Below are positions 1-8,424 of a stretch of DNA of 64,000 bases, piece by piece. Position 1 is the first letter of the stretch; each line of letters starts with the position of its first letter. This DNA comes from Ferrithrix thermotolerans DSM 19514 (lineage in GTDB: Bacteria; Actinomycetota; Acidimicrobiia; Acidimicrobiales; Ilumatobacteraceae), in the NCBI GenBank assembly GCA_945861025.1, contig CAMASN010000001.1:62001-126000 (forward strand). Direction: 5' to 3'. Both the position numbers and the translations under genes were made by a program. The notes beneath the pieces were generated by a model, which worked only from the letters and a program-made list of their open reading frames with translations, did no database searches and was not told the DNA's origin.

Positions 1-268
1 GCAGGTTGACGACGATTGCATCTTCTTGGCGCAAGATCTCGGGCTCGCCAACGCCGAAGCTGTCGACGCGCTCGCGGATGCGCTCGACAGCGAGGTCGAG
101 GCTCGATTCGTCGAATGCCTGACCAGTCACCGGACGCAGCGTGACGGAAATGCCGCCACGAAGGTCGAGGCCCAACGCGGGGTAAAAGCCGGCACCGAGA
201 GTGATGGCCATGAGGCTGACCGCAAGCAGAAGGATTCCGCTCAACGAGTAGACGAGTTTGCGTTGCAT
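1..268 (-). CDS. secD: Protein translocase subunit SecD, N-terminal part (cut by window start)
   Basis: SecD works with SecF and YajC at the SecYEG channel, using the proton gradient to help pull secreted proteins across the membrane. Only about 89 codons are visible. They show a basic start, one membrane segment at roughly residues 6-26, and the family signature LGLDLRGG at 32-39, followed by the start of the first periplasmic domain (VERIRERVDSFGV). The ATG at 266-268 shares one base with the yajC stop codon (TAATG), so the two are probably translationally coupled, as in many bacteria. The rest of the gene lies beyond the left edge. Confidence 0.94.
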   Translation of the reverse strand, partial: MQRKLVYSLSGILLLAVSLMAITLGAGFYPALGLDLRGGISVTLRPVTGQAFDESSLDLAVERIRERVDSFGVGEPEILRQEDAIVVNL

Positions 269-648
269 TACTTCTCTGTCTTGTCGTCGGCCGCTGAATT
301 CTCGGCGCTGGCCTTGGATGGACTACCTGACGAAGTAGCCGACGTGTCGACCTTCTTCTGAATCGCTGCCTTGGCGACCCGAATCTGAACGGTGTCGTCT
401 ATCTCGATCCACACGATGTCGCCATCGAAGCCGGTGATAAACCCGTAGATGCCCGAGGTAGTGACGATCTCATCTCCCTCAGTGAGGCTTGACTGCATCG
501 AAGACTGCTCCTTCATTCGGCGCCGCTGCGGCCGAATCAGCAAGAAGTACATGCCGACCATCATCAACGGCAAGATGAGCAAGCTCAGCGGACTGCCGCC
601 TGAGTGGTTGGTTGCGAGAAGTAATGGAATAGGCATCAGAACATCCAA
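268..648 (-). CDS. yajC: Preprotein translocase subunit YajC
   Basis: YajC is the small single-span partner of SecDF at the Sec translocon. The 126-residue protein has a membrane segment at about 20-38, then the typical FLLIRPQRRRMKE stretch (35-47) and the conserved GDEIVTTSGIYG (58-69) of the small cytoplasmic domain. A low-complexity Ser/Ala/Lys tail follows, which is common in actinobacterial YajC. It is the first gene of a yajC-secD(-secF) unit and has its own likely promoter just upstream, separating it from tgt. An internal Met at residue 5 is an alternative start. Confidence 0.95.
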   Translation of the reverse strand: MDVLMPIPLLLATNHSGGSPLSLLILPLMMVGMYFLLIRPQRRRMKEQSSMQSSLTEGDEIVTTSGIYGFITGFDGDIVWIEIDDTVQIRVAKAAIQKKVDTSATSSGSPSKASAENSAADDKTEK

Positions 649-686
649 AATAACGGTTGCTCGGCAGGGGGCCGGGCCGACGGCAA

Positions 687-715
687 ATCATAGTCACACT
701 GAAGCGCAATTTCAG
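687..715 (-). promoter_or_regulatory. Candidate promoter for yajC-secD
   Basis: On the minus strand a -35-like CTGAAA (710-715) and a -10-like TATGAT (687-692) are separated by 17 bases, and the -10 lies about 38 bases before the yajC ATG. The only other structure in this 110-base gap is a weak 7-bp hairpin (697-703 with 711-717) that overlaps the promoter. It was found by eye, with no statistical support. Confidence 0.4.
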
Positions 716-758
716 TGGATGCACCCACCCGAAAGTTGTCAAGGATTCTTGAGTTTGC

Positions 759-1856
759 TCAGCCCCATACGGCGACCACATGCCTGCGCAACGTCTCAAA
801 CGTGCCTGCCGCGATAGCGGAACGCATGTCGCTCATTAACCGCAAGGTCCACGCAATATTGTGCAGGCTCACCAGTCGAGGCCCGGTTGGCTCGCCAACC
901 TGGAATAGGTGGCGGATGTAGCCCATCGAGTGGCGCTGGCACACTTCGCACGAGCATGTTGCATCGATCGGCTGGTCAGAGTTGATGTGCTTGGCATTCT
1001 TCACATGCACCTTGCCGGTGCTCGTAAGCGCAGTGCCGTGACGACCGATACGCGTCTGCATTACGCAGTCGAACTGATCAACGCCCAGAGCGACTGCTTC
1101 GATGAGGGAGGCGGGGTCACCCACGCCCATCAGATAGCGCGGTCGATCGGCAGGAAGATGCTCGATGGCAGCGGCAAGCGCTGGCAGCATCTCGGCACGT
1201 GTTTCGCCAACGCTGAGACCGCCGATGCCGTAGCCATCGAAACCTATTTCGACCGTACGTTGAGCCGACTCGGCTCGCATTGCCTTGTCGAGTCCGCCTT
1301 GCACGATACCGAACAACGCTTGGTCGGGCCGTTGGTGCGCTGCGTGGGCGCGTGCGGCCCATGCGCTCGTGCGGTCGAGCGCCAGTCGGATGACCTGGGG
1401 AGGCGACGGCAACGGCGCACAGACGTCGAGCACCATCTGAATGTCTGCGCCCAGCAACTCTTGCGTGGCCACTGCCGACTCAGGCGTGAACCGATGCATA
1501 GAGCCGTCGTACGTGCTGCGAAATGTTGCGCCATCATCGTCGACCTTGGGCTCAAGGGAAAAGATCTGAAATCCCCCAGAGTCGGTCAAGGTGAGACCGC
1601 CCCAGCCGGCAAACCGGCCAAGGCCGCCGAGCGCCGCCACGGTCTCAGCCCCCGGGCGCAACATCAGGTGATAAGTGTTGCCAAGCACGATCTCGGCGCC
1701 GAGCCGTTCGTAGTCGGCAGCCGACAGATATTTGATTGCGCCGCGCGTACCCACCGGCATGAAACACGGCGTGTTGTATTGACCTCGCGCCGTATGGCCA
1801 ATGCCGTTGCGTGCGTTGCCATCGGTTGCCAGGAGTTCGAATCGAACTGGGTGCAT
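759..1856 (-). CDS. tgt: Queuine tRNA-ribosyltransferase (tRNA-guanine transglycosylase)
   Basis: Tgt exchanges the wobble guanine of GUN tRNAs for preQ1 in bacteria. The 365-residue protein has DSGGFQ (general acid Asp92), GGLSVGE, the nucleophile region FDCV (Asp263), and a complete zinc site: Cys301, Cys303, Cys306 and His332. The segment after the nucleophile reads VMQTRIGRHGTAL rather than the commoner VMPTRNARNG, a modest divergence. The ATG at 1856 overlaps the queA stop by one base (TAATG), which is why longer in-frame extensions were rejected. It follows queA, whose product acts on the preQ1 that Tgt installs. Confidence 0.95.
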   Translation of the reverse strand: MHPVRFELLATDGNARNGIGHTARGQYNTPCFMPVGTRGAIKYLSAADYERLGAEIVLGNTYHLMLRPGAETVAALGGLGRFAGWGGLTLTDSGGFQIFSLEPKVDDDGATFRSTYDGSMHRFTPESAVATQELLGADIQMVLDVCAPLPSPPQVIRLALDRTSAWAARAHAAHQRPDQALFGIVQGGLDKAMRAESAQRTVEIGFDGYGIGGLSVGETRAEMLPALAAAIEHLPADRPRYLMGVGDPASLIEAVALGVDQFDCVMQTRIGRHGTALTSTGKVHVKNAKHINSDQPIDATCSCEVCQRHSMGYIRHLFQVGEPTGPRLVSLHNIAWTLRLMSDMRSAIAAGTFETLRRHVVAVWG

Positions 1857-2875
1857 TACAGGCTCCTGTCGAGCAGCATCGCATCGCCGAACGACAAGAA
1901 TCGATAGTCGTTGGCAAGTGCCGCTTCGTAGAGCGAACGCCAGCGCGGGCCAACGAACGCGTCGATCATCATCAGTAATGTGGTCTTGGGCAGATGGAAG
2001 TTGGTCATCAGTACGTCGACCAACTTCCACTCATACCCGCGGTGGATAAACAAGCGAGTGCGCCCTTCGAGTTCGCCAAATGTGGCCGCCGATTCGAGTG
2101 CTCGCGTTGCGGTGGTTCCAACGGCAACGACTCGCTGCGCAGCACGGCATTGTTCGAGTACCTCGGCGGTAACTCGGTAACGCTCGCTGTGTATGCGGTG
2201 GTCAAGTGGGTTCTCGACGCTCATTGGTTGAAAGGTGTCGAGGCCGACGACAAGCTCAACGCGGGCAATCTCAACACCTATCGCTTGCAGGTTCTCAAGA
2301 ACTGCTGGCGTGAAGTGCAACCCTGCAGTGGGTGCTGCGGCCGAGCCAGGCTCGTTCGAGTACACCGTCTGGTACCGCTCGCTTTCGCTCAGGCGAGCAG
2401 TGATATATGGCGGCAACGGCATCTCGCCGTATGCGGCAAGCAGGTCGAGCGCGTCGCCGTCGCCGAGCAGCGTGACTTCGAAGGTGTCACCGGCTGCGGT
2501 ACGCGGACCAATCTCGACCAACGGGGTGTTGTCGCCAGCGAGTAACTGCTCGCCGACCTTGAGCTTTTTGCCCGGGCGCACGAGTGCCTCCCAGAGGCGC
2601 CGATCAGTTCCGGCTTCTGCAATGGGTTCGAGCAGCAGCACCTCGGCTGCTCCCCCAGTGTGTCGATGCAACGCGAGCCGGGCCGGGATAACGCGTGAGT
2701 CGTTGACCACCAGCAAATCGCCCTCGCGCAGCATTTGGTGCAGATCGCTCACATGCAGGTGCAACGGCGCCGATGCTCCTTGATCGACGAGCAGCTTGGC
2801 GATATCGCGCGGCTCGATGGGTGTTTGGGCAATGCGCTCTACTGGGAGCTCGTAATCGAAATCAGCCAAACGCAC
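1856..2875 (-). CDS. queA: S-adenosylmethionine:tRNA ribosyltransferase-isomerase QueA
   Basis: QueA transfers and isomerises the ribosyl part of SAM onto preQ1-tRNA, giving epoxyqueuosine, the step after Tgt. The 339-residue protein shows the family segments LVVNDSRVIPARL, GKKLKVGE, YGEMPLPPYI, TAGLHFT and TNFHLPKTTLLM. I place the start at the GTG at 2873-2875 because it opens the conserved VRLADFDYELP; an ATG 41 codons further upstream would add a non-conserved tail running into ruvB. The gene sits between ruvB (34-base gap) and tgt (1-base overlap), so the DNA-repair and tRNA-modification genes may share one transcript. Confidence 0.95.
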   Translation of the reverse strand: MRLADFDYELPVERIAQTPIEPRDIAKLLVDQGASAPLHLHVSDLHQMLREGDLLVVNDSRVIPARLALHRHTGGAAEVLLLEPIAEAGTDRRLWEALVRPGKKLKVGEQLLAGDNTPLVEIGPRTAAGDTFEVTLLGDGDALDLLAAYGEMPLPPYITARLSESERYQTVYSNEPGSAAAPTAGLHFTPAVLENLQAIGVEIARVELVVGLDTFQPMSVENPLDHRIHSERYRVTAEVLEQCRAAQRVVAVGTTATRALESAATFGELEGRTRLFIHRGYEWKLVDVLMTNFHLPKTTLLMMIDAFVGPRWRSLYEAALANDYRFLSFGDAMLLDRSL

Positions 2876-2909
2876 GACCGTTGAGGCTACGGCCGACAAA
2901 CGGGTTGTG

Positions 2910-3941
2910 CTAGCTGAATAGGTTGGCGCGTCCGTCGCCGGGTGCTGGCACATCGAGCCCGAGGTGCTGCCATGCAATGGGCATCGCGATGCGACCACGC
3001 GGCGTGCGGGCGAGCAGGCCTTGCTGGATCAAGAACGGTTCGTACACATCTTCGACCGTTTCGGTTTGCTCGCCGACGCTGATTGCCACGGTCGAGAGCC
3101 CAACGGGACCACCCCCGAACTGGACACAGATGGCGGTGAGAATGGCCCGGTCGACCTTGTCGAGGCCGCGCTGGTCGACGCCGAACACAGCGAGGCCATC
3201 ACGGGCCGTGTCTTGATCTATCGAGCCGTCACCGCGTACCTCGGCGTAGTCGCGAACGCGCCGGAGCAAGCGGTTGGCAATACGCGGCGTACCGCGACTG
3301 CGCCGAGCAATCTCCCATGCTCCCTGCTCAGTAATGCTCACACCCACGATGCTGGCGGTGCGACGCACGATGGATTCGAGTTCGTCGTCGTGATAGAAGT
3401 CGAGCCGAGCGACAAGGCCAAATCGATCGCGCAGTGGGCCGGTGATCATGCCCGTGCGTGTGGTGGCACCGACCAGCGTGAACGGCGGCAGCGGCAACCG
3501 GATAGACGATGCTGCTGGGCCTTTACCAACCACGATGTCGAGTTGGAAGTCTTCCATTGCTGGATACAGAATTTCTTCGACCGCGCGCGATAGCCGGTGG
3601 ATCTCGTCGATGAACAACACATCACCCTCGCCCAACTTGGTGAGAATTGCGGCGAGGTCGCCGGCTCGCTCGAGCGTAGGCCCCGAGGTGATGTGGAGGT
3701 GCCCGCCCATCTCGGCAGCGACAATGCCTGCCATCGTGGTCTTACCGAGCCCCGGAGGACCCGCAAGCAACAGGTGGTCGATGGGCTGGCTGCGCCGGCG
3801 GGCAGCCTCGATGACGATGGCGAGGTGTTCTTTGAGTTCGCGTTGACCGACGAAGTCGCTGAGTCGGCGCGGACGGAGCCCTATCTCGTCGCTTTCTTCG
3901 ACCTCGTTATTGACCCCTGGGTCAAGAAATTCTTCACGCAC
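2910..3941 (-). CDS. ruvB: Holliday junction branch-migration ATPase RuvB
   Basis: RuvB is the hexameric AAA+ motor that drives branch migration of Holliday junctions together with RuvA. The 343-residue protein has the Walker [10 protein letters not shown] (61-69), Walker [10 protein letters not shown] (109-117), sensor region GATTRTG, and the C-terminal winged-helix segment ending [17 protein letters not shown]. Its start overlaps the end of ruvA by 8 bases. It is the third gene of ruvC-ruvA-ruvB, and the whole set lies downstream of an SOS-type operator at ruvC. Confidence 0.97.
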   Translation of the reverse strand: MREEFLDPGVNNEVEESDEIGLRPRRLSDFVGQRELKEHLAIVIEAARRRSQPIDHLLLAGPPGLGKTTMAGIVAAEMGGHLHITSGPTLERAGDLAAILTKLGEGDVLFIDEIHRLSRAVEEILYPAMEDFQLDIVVGKGPAASSIRLPLPPFTLVGATTRTGMITGPLRDRFGLVARLDFYHDDELESIVRRTASIVGVSITEQGAWEIARRSRGTPRIANRLLRRVRDYAEVRGDGSIDQDTARDGLAVFGVDQRGLDKVDRAILTAICVQFGGGPVGLSTVAISVGEQTETVEDVYEPFLIQQGLLARTPRGRIAMPIAWQHLGLDVPAPGDGRANLFS

Positions 3942-4530
3942 GTCTGGCCCCTAACAACTGCAGCGCATCGCGCAACAGAGTAGAGGCATCGTCGCTTGGC
4001 GAAATCTCGCGTAGCGCATCGCGCACTTCTTCGGGCGCATAACCGAGTCCGTAGAGCGCCTCGCGTACGTCGCTGAGCACCGAACCGGCACTTGATCCGC
4101 CGCCGACTGCGATCGGATCGAGCATGGGGATGTTGAGGCGGTTCTTGAGTTCGATGAGGAGACGTTCGGCGGTCTTCTTGCCGACGCCTGGCACCATGCA
4201 CAACGATGCATTGTCGGCGCTGGCGACGATGTCGATGAGGGCCGAGGGCGTGTGCGTGCCCAAGATGGCCATCGCCATCGAGGGCCCGACTCCGTGCGTG
4301 CCAATGAGCACCTGAAACGTGGCCCGATCCTCGCGTCGCAAAAATCCAAACAGGGTCTGCGCGTCTTCGCGGATGTGATGGTGCACATAAACAAACACGT
4401 TGGCACCAGGCTCGAGTTCGGCCAATGTGCGCGGTGTGACGGTGACAAAATAACCGACCCCGCCTGCCTCGAGCAGCACCTCGCTGTCGGCGCTGCGCTC
4501 GAGCACTGCGCCACGTAATGAACCAATCAT
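3934..4530 (-). CDS. ruvA: Holliday junction DNA helicase subunit RuvA
   Basis: RuvA binds the four-way junction as a tetramer and loads RuvB. The 198-residue protein begins [11 protein letters not shown], has the acidic-pin/OB-fold N-terminus and the two helix-hairpin-helix motifs ([10 protein letters not shown] and [12 protein letters not shown]), and ends with a RuvB-binding three-helix domain ([16 protein letters not shown]). The ATG at 4530 overlaps the ruvC TGA (ATGA), fixing this start over an upstream ATG 20 codons earlier. A flexible Gly/Ser linker around GGGSSAGS joins the last domain. Confidence 0.96.
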   Translation of the reverse strand: MIGSLRGAVLERSADSEVLLEAGGVGYFVTVTPRTLAELEPGANVFVYVHHHIREDAQTLFGFLRREDRATFQVLIGTHGVGPSMAMAILGTHTPSALIDIVASADNASLCMVPGVGKKTAERLLIELKNRLNIPMLDPIAVGGGSSAGSVLSDVREALYGLGYAPEEVRDALREISPSDDASTLLRDALQLLGARRA

Positions 4531-5060
4531 CGCAAGCCACCAGTTGCTTCTCGTACACGTTGACGCAACGGCGCCATCGCGAGGTGACACAACGCCAACG
4601 CCGCAGCGTCAGCCGCGTCGGCGGGTTTCGGAACCGCCGACAGGCCGAGTCGGGCTTGAACCATCTTTTGAACCTGCGCCTTGTCGGCGGCGCCCCAACC
4701 AGCCACGGCGCCCTTCACTTGATTAGGGGTGTATGTCACAACTTCGCAGCCACAAAGCCATGCTTCGGCCAAAGCAAGCCCACTGGCCTGCGCAACGCTC
4801 ATCGCGGTGCGCACGTTGTTCTGAAAGAACACCTGCTCAACAGCCACCACGTGCGGACGAAACTCGATCAGCAACGCCGTGAACTCTTCGCGAAGTTCTC
4901 CAAGTCGCTTGGGCAAGGGGTCTGCTGGCGCAGTTTTGATGACGCCAAGACTGAGCGCTATTGCTGATCCAGGTCCGCTGGCTTGCACTGCTGCGTATCC
5001 GCAGCGGGTGAGACCCGGGTCGATGCCGAGTACTACAAGAGGCTCATCGGGCGAGCGCAT
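4527..5060 (-). CDS. ruvC: Crossover junction endodeoxyribonuclease RuvC
   Basis: RuvC cuts Holliday junctions symmetrically to resolve recombination and stalled-fork intermediates. The 177-residue protein has an RNase H-like fold with visible catalytic acidic residues: Asp14 (GIDPGLTRCG), Glu75 (VAVEQVFFQNN), and Asp148/Asp151 (KPADAADAAALALCH). I chose the ATG at 5060. Another ATG three codons upstream lies inside a perfect LexA-type palindrome, and a still longer form would read through the promoter. The spacing suggests a very short or absent 5' leader. First gene of ruvCAB. Confidence 0.95.
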   Translation of the reverse strand: MRSPDEPLVVLGIDPGLTRCGYAAVQASGPGSAIALSLGVIKTAPADPLPKRLGELREEFTALLIEFRPHVVAVEQVFFQNNVRTAMSVAQASGLALAEAWLCGCEVVTYTPNQVKGAVAGWGAADKAQVQKMVQARLGLSAVPKPADAADAAALALCHLAMAPLRQRVREATGGLR

Positions 5061-5062
5061 CA

Positions 5063-5076
5063 CGAACATAGGTTCG
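5063..5076. promoter_or_regulatory. LexA-type SOS box upstream of ruvC
   Basis: The sequence CGAACATAGGTTCG is a perfect match to the Gram-positive/actinobacterial LexA consensus CGAAC-N4-GTTCG, with one further matching base on each side (A...T). It ends two bases before the ruvC ATG, where it would cover the transcription start. A -10-like TAGCAT lies just upstream on the minus strand (5079-5084). DNA-damage induction of ruvCAB is therefore expected. No second copy was noticed at other gene starts inspected by eye, including the SRAP gene at 15.6 kb. Confidence 0.85.
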
Positions 5077-5184
5077 TATGCTATCAACCAGGTTTCGAGG
5101 TGCCGCGGATGAGGCCAGTTCATGTGGTGCGCTTCGCTACCCGTAGTCCTCATGCGCAGCTCGCATGTGTGTCATAGTCGGGGC

Positions 5185-7197
5185 ATGCGCCACCCTATTC
5201 AAGCCCTCTGTATTGCTGCCACGCTGGTACTCGGCGCCTGCGCCAGTAACTCGGGCGTACCGTCTAACTCCGCGGCACCCGGTTCAAGCGATGCCGTAGG
5301 CACCTCGCTACCGACACCGCTTGCAGATGCCGCTCCCCTAGCATGCGACCCGATCGATCCGAGCGCTTGTTTGCTTCCGTGGCCAAACGACGCATTCACG
5401 AAAGCCGATCCAACGTCCGCCACAGGTCGTCGTCTCGCGATCGATGCGAGCGCACCTCCGTCGAACGTTGGCGGCACGGCCATCGACGTCACCGACCAAA
5501 ATCGAGGCGATGGATTCTCGCCGGGTTCAGCGTTGCTGGTACGAGTTCCCGATCTAGATCTCGAAGCGTCGGGAGTTGCCCCCAGCACCCATATCGCAAA
5601 GTCACTCGAAGACGATGCGCCCATCGTGCTGCTCGATACAACCACCAATAAGCGCTCGCCGTACTGGGCCGAATTTGATGCTCACGCAGAGAACGATGAC
5701 CAGCGACTGCTGATGATCCATCCCGCCAGTTCACTTCTCGAAGGTCATCGCTATGTCGTGGTGCTCCAGAATCTGAAGTCGGCAACTGGCCCAATTGCAG
5801 CACCGCAGTCGTTTACGGATGCGCTGAGCAGCACAGATACACCCGACCGAGCAGCGCACCTTCAGGGTGTCGTCGCTGAAGCGACGGCCGCAGGCGCTGA
5901 CCCCTCAACGCTCTATATGGCTTGGGACTTCACGGTTGCAAGCGCGCAGAGTTTGTCGGCCAGGTTGCTGCACATGCGCAGCGACGCATACGAATCGGTA
6001 GGCGCAACTGCGCCGGTGTTCACGATTGAGTCGAGCGTCGATGAGGGCGCCGTGCGCACCATCCGTGGCACGTATTCAATACCAAATTATCTCACGGGAA
6101 CCGGTGCTCCCGGCTCGTCATTCGAGCTCGGCCCCGATGGGTTACCGCTACGCAACGCCAGCCAGCCAGATTTCGCTGCCCCCTTCCTGTGTCTTGTTCC
6201 GGTCGCGCCATCAGCCCCCACGCCTGTGGTGGTGTATGGGCACGGTCTGTTGGGCTCGCGCGAAGAGATCAACGGACTCCGTGGCGTAGTCGAACAAGGA
6301 TCACTGTCTCTGTGCGGCAGCGACTGGATCGGGATGTCCACCGAGGACATCGGCAATCTCGCCGGGATCCTCGGCGATATGAGTAACTTCAAGCAGCAGG
6401 CAGATCGCCTGCAGCAGGGCCTGCTCAACATGCAATTCCTTGGGCGCGCTATCAACGCCGCCAACGGGTTTTCCTCGAACGCCAGCTTCCAAAGCGCCAC
6501 ACAAGACCCGCTGATTGCTCCCGGCAAGACCACGATGCTCGGCAACAGCCAAGGCGGCATTCTCGGTGGCGCAGCTTCTGCAATCTCCACCGAATGGAGC
6601 AACGTGGTGCTCGGCGTTCCTGGCATCAACTACTCACTATTGCTGCCACGATCGTCCGACTGGCCCGAATTCGAATCCGTGTTCAACATTGCGTACACGG
6701 GCGACATCGAGCGAGTCATCACGCTTCAGCTCGTGCAGTTGCTGTGGGATCGCGGAGAGAACAACGGCTACGCGCAACATCTCACGCAGAACACCTACCC
6801 CGGCATCTCGCCGAAGAAGATCGTGATGATCGAGGCGTTTGGCGATCATCAGGTAACGAACGTGTCCACCGAAGTATTGGCCCGCACCATCGACGCAGGC
6901 GTGCACTCCCCTGCGCTACGTGCAGCGCGGAGTCCGGATGTGAACCCGTTTTTCGGTATCGATGCGATCACCGACAAAGAAGTCGATCGATCAATCTTGG
7001 TGCAGTGGGATTACGGCAATCCAGCACCGCCAACAGTGAATCTGCCGCCGACCGATCCGGAGTTTGGGGAAGACCCACACGGCAAAGGCTCGAGTGAGGC
7101 ACGAGTGATTCAGTTGGCGCTCGGATTCTTGCTCACCGGCAAGATCTCGATCCCGTGCGACGGCCCATGTGTAAGCGACAGCGTCGCGGGCGGCTAG
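5185..7197 (+). CDS. Exported lipoprotein with alpha/beta-hydrolase (lipase-like) fold
   Basis: The 670-residue protein starts with a lipoprotein signal (hydrophobic stretch then LGAC, lipid-bearing Cys19), so it should sit on the outer face of the membrane. It has an oxyanion-hole-type YGHGLLGS (351-358) and a serine-nucleophile elbow GNSQGG (Ser455). A late EAFGDHQV segment could supply Asp/His of a triad. The first 300 residues, with Asp/Pro/Ser-rich stretches, are of unknown role. The substrate cannot be told. The gene is on the opposite strand to its neighbours and splits the usual yebC-ruvC linkage. The ATG at 5185 was chosen because it opens the signal peptide. Confidence 0.75.
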   Translation: MRHPIQALCIAATLVLGACASNSGVPSNSAAPGSSDAVGTSLPTPLADAAPLACDPIDPSACLLPWPNDAFTKADPTSATGRRLAIDASAPPSNVGGTAIDVTDQNRGDGFSPGSALLVRVPDLDLEASGVAPSTHIAKSLEDDAPIVLLDTTTNKRSPYWAEFDAHAENDDQRLLMIHPASSLLEGHRYVVVLQNLKSATGPIAAPQSFTDALSSTDTPDRAAHLQGVVAEATAAGADPSTLYMAWDFTVASAQSLSARLLHMRSDAYESVGATAPVFTIESSVDEGAVRTIRGTYSIPNYLTGTGAPGSSFELGPDGLPLRNASQPDFAAPFLCLVPVAPSAPTPVVVYGHGLLGSREEINGLRGVVEQGSLSLCGSDWIGMSTEDIGNLAGILGDMSNFKQQADRLQQGLLNMQFLGRAINAANGFSSNASFQSATQDPLIAPGKTTMLGNSQGGILGGAASAISTEWSNVVLGVPGINYSLLLPRSSDWPEFESVFNIAYTGDIERVITLQLVQLLWDRGENNGYAQHLTQNTYPGISPKKIVMIEAFGDHQVTNVSTEVLARTIDAGVHSPALRAARSPDVNPFFGIDAITDKEVDRSILVQWDYGNPAPPTVNLPPTDPEFGEDPHGKGSSEARVIQLALGFLLTGKISIPCDGPCVSDSVAGG

Positions 7198-7214
7198 CGA
7201 TTGCTGGTTGTGCG

Positions 7215-7676
7215 TTACCCCTGAGCAGCGCGAACTGCGTCGACCAGTTCATTGACCGGCCGGTATGTGAGACCAGCGATCGCCCGATGCACGTAGCGCA
7301 CGACGCCCTGTGCATCGACAACGAACACACTGCGGCGCGGGAAACCAAGCGGGCCCAACGTGCCGTACGCCGACGCCACAGTCTTGTCGGGATCGGCCAG
7401 CAACGGAAACTTGAATCCGTGCTTGCCGCTGAACTTGTCGTGACTGCTCACGCTTTGCGCTGAGATTGCCAAGACCTGAGCACCAACAGCTGAGAACTCG
7501 TCGAGGTCGTCGTTGTAGGTGTTGAGTTGCTTCGTGCACACCGAAGAGTCATCGCCCGGATAGAACACGAGCACAACCGGCTGGCCACGGTATGCCGCCA
7601 GCGAATAGCTTGCTTCGCCCGTGCCGCTCAGTGTGAAGTCGGGTGCCTTATCGCCAATGCCAATGCCAATGCTCAT
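7215..7676 (-). CDS. Peroxiredoxin, Bcp/AhpE-like, single cysteine
   Basis: A thiol peroxidase of the AhpC/TSA family that reduces peroxides. The 153-residue protein has the PxxxSxxC signature PGDDSSVC with peroxidatic Cys47, and a downstream FPLLADPD segment. There is no other cysteine in the protein, so it must be resolved by an external thiol (1-Cys mechanism), unlike classical Bcp with a resolving Cys five residues on. Its ATG overlaps the yebC stop (ATGA), so it is the last gene of pdxS-pdxT-yebC-prx. A short repeated codon pair gives the N-terminal IGIGIG. Confidence 0.92.
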   Translation of the reverse strand: MSIGIGIGDKAPDFTLSGTGEASYSLAAYRGQPVVLVFYPGDDSSVCTKQLNTYNDDLDEFSAVGAQVLAISAQSVSSHDKFSGKHGFKFPLLADPDKTVASAYGTLGPLGFPRRSVFVVDAQGVVRYVHRAIAGLTYRPVNELVDAVRAAQG

Positions 7677-8422
7677 GCGCTCACGGCCTCCATTAGTTCA
7701 TCGGAGATATCGAAGTTGCTATACACATCTTGCACGTCGTCGTTGTCTTCGAAGGCGTCCATGATGCGCAGAATATTACGCGCATCAGCAGCGTCGGTAA
7801 CTTCGATGGTGATCGACGAAACCATTGTGCTCTCGGCCGAGCGCACGACGAGTCCGGCAGCCTCGAGAGCAGCTTGAAGGTCGTACACATGGTTCGGCGT
7901 GCACGTGACGCGCCATTCGTCGCCGTCGCGGGCGACGTCGTCGGCGCCAGCGTCGAGCGCTGCCATCATCACCTCGTCTTCAGCAACTGCGCCATCGACA
8001 ATAATGACGCCCTTACGACTGAACTGCCAGCCCACAGCGCCGGGCTCGGCCAAGCTGCCGCCGAGCTTGTTAAAAATGTTGCGAACATCGGAACCGGTGC
8101 GGTTGCGGTTATCGGTGAGCGTGTCGACCAAGATCGCCACGCCGCCAGGCGCGTAGCCCTCGTACATGATGGCTTCGTAGGTGCCGCCGTCGTCGGCGCC
8201 GGTGCCGCGTTTGATGGCGCGATCGATGGCGTCGTTTGTCATCTGTCCGGCCTTGGCCTTTTGGATGGCAGTTCGCAACGCAGCGTTGCTTGACGGGTCA
8301 CCGCCGCCGTCGCGTGCGGCCACTTCGAGGATGCGCGCGATCTTGTTGAACAGCTTGCCACGAGCTTTGTCCTTGGCACCTTTTTGGTGCTTGATTGTCG
8401 CCCATTTTGAATGACCGGACAT
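7673..8422 (-). CDS. yebC: YebC/PmpR family transcriptional regulator or translation factor
   Basis: A 249-residue member of the YebC/PmpR family (DUF28), reported in different bacteria as a DNA-binding regulator or as a ribosome-associated factor that helps at proline stretches. It shows the characteristic start MSGHSKWATIKHQKGA, then GGDPSSNAALRTAIQKAKAGQMTNDAIDRAIKRG, and the GYAPGGVAILVDTLTDNRNRT segment. It lies two bases after pdxT and overlaps the peroxiredoxin start by four bases. Its position between pdxT and ruvC is typical of actinobacteria, although here two other genes intervene before ruvC. Confidence 0.95.
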   Translation of the reverse strand: MSGHSKWATIKHQKGAKDKARGKLFNKIARILEVAARDGGGDPSSNAALRTAIQKAKAGQMTNDAIDRAIKRGTGADDGGTYEAIMYEGYAPGGVAILVDTLTDNRNRTGSDVRNIFNKLGGSLAEPGAVGWQFSRKGVIIVDGAVAEDEVMMAALDAGADDVARDGDEWRVTCTPNHVYDLQAALEAAGLVVRSAESTMVSSITIEVTDAADARNILRIMDAFEDNDDVQDVYSNFDISDELMEAVSA

Positions 8423-8424
8423 GG

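Noticed and set aside
909-1907. Plus-strand open frame opposite tgt
   Set aside because: The opposite strand encodes a full tRNA-guanine transglycosylase with catalytic and zinc residues; this frame has no family features.
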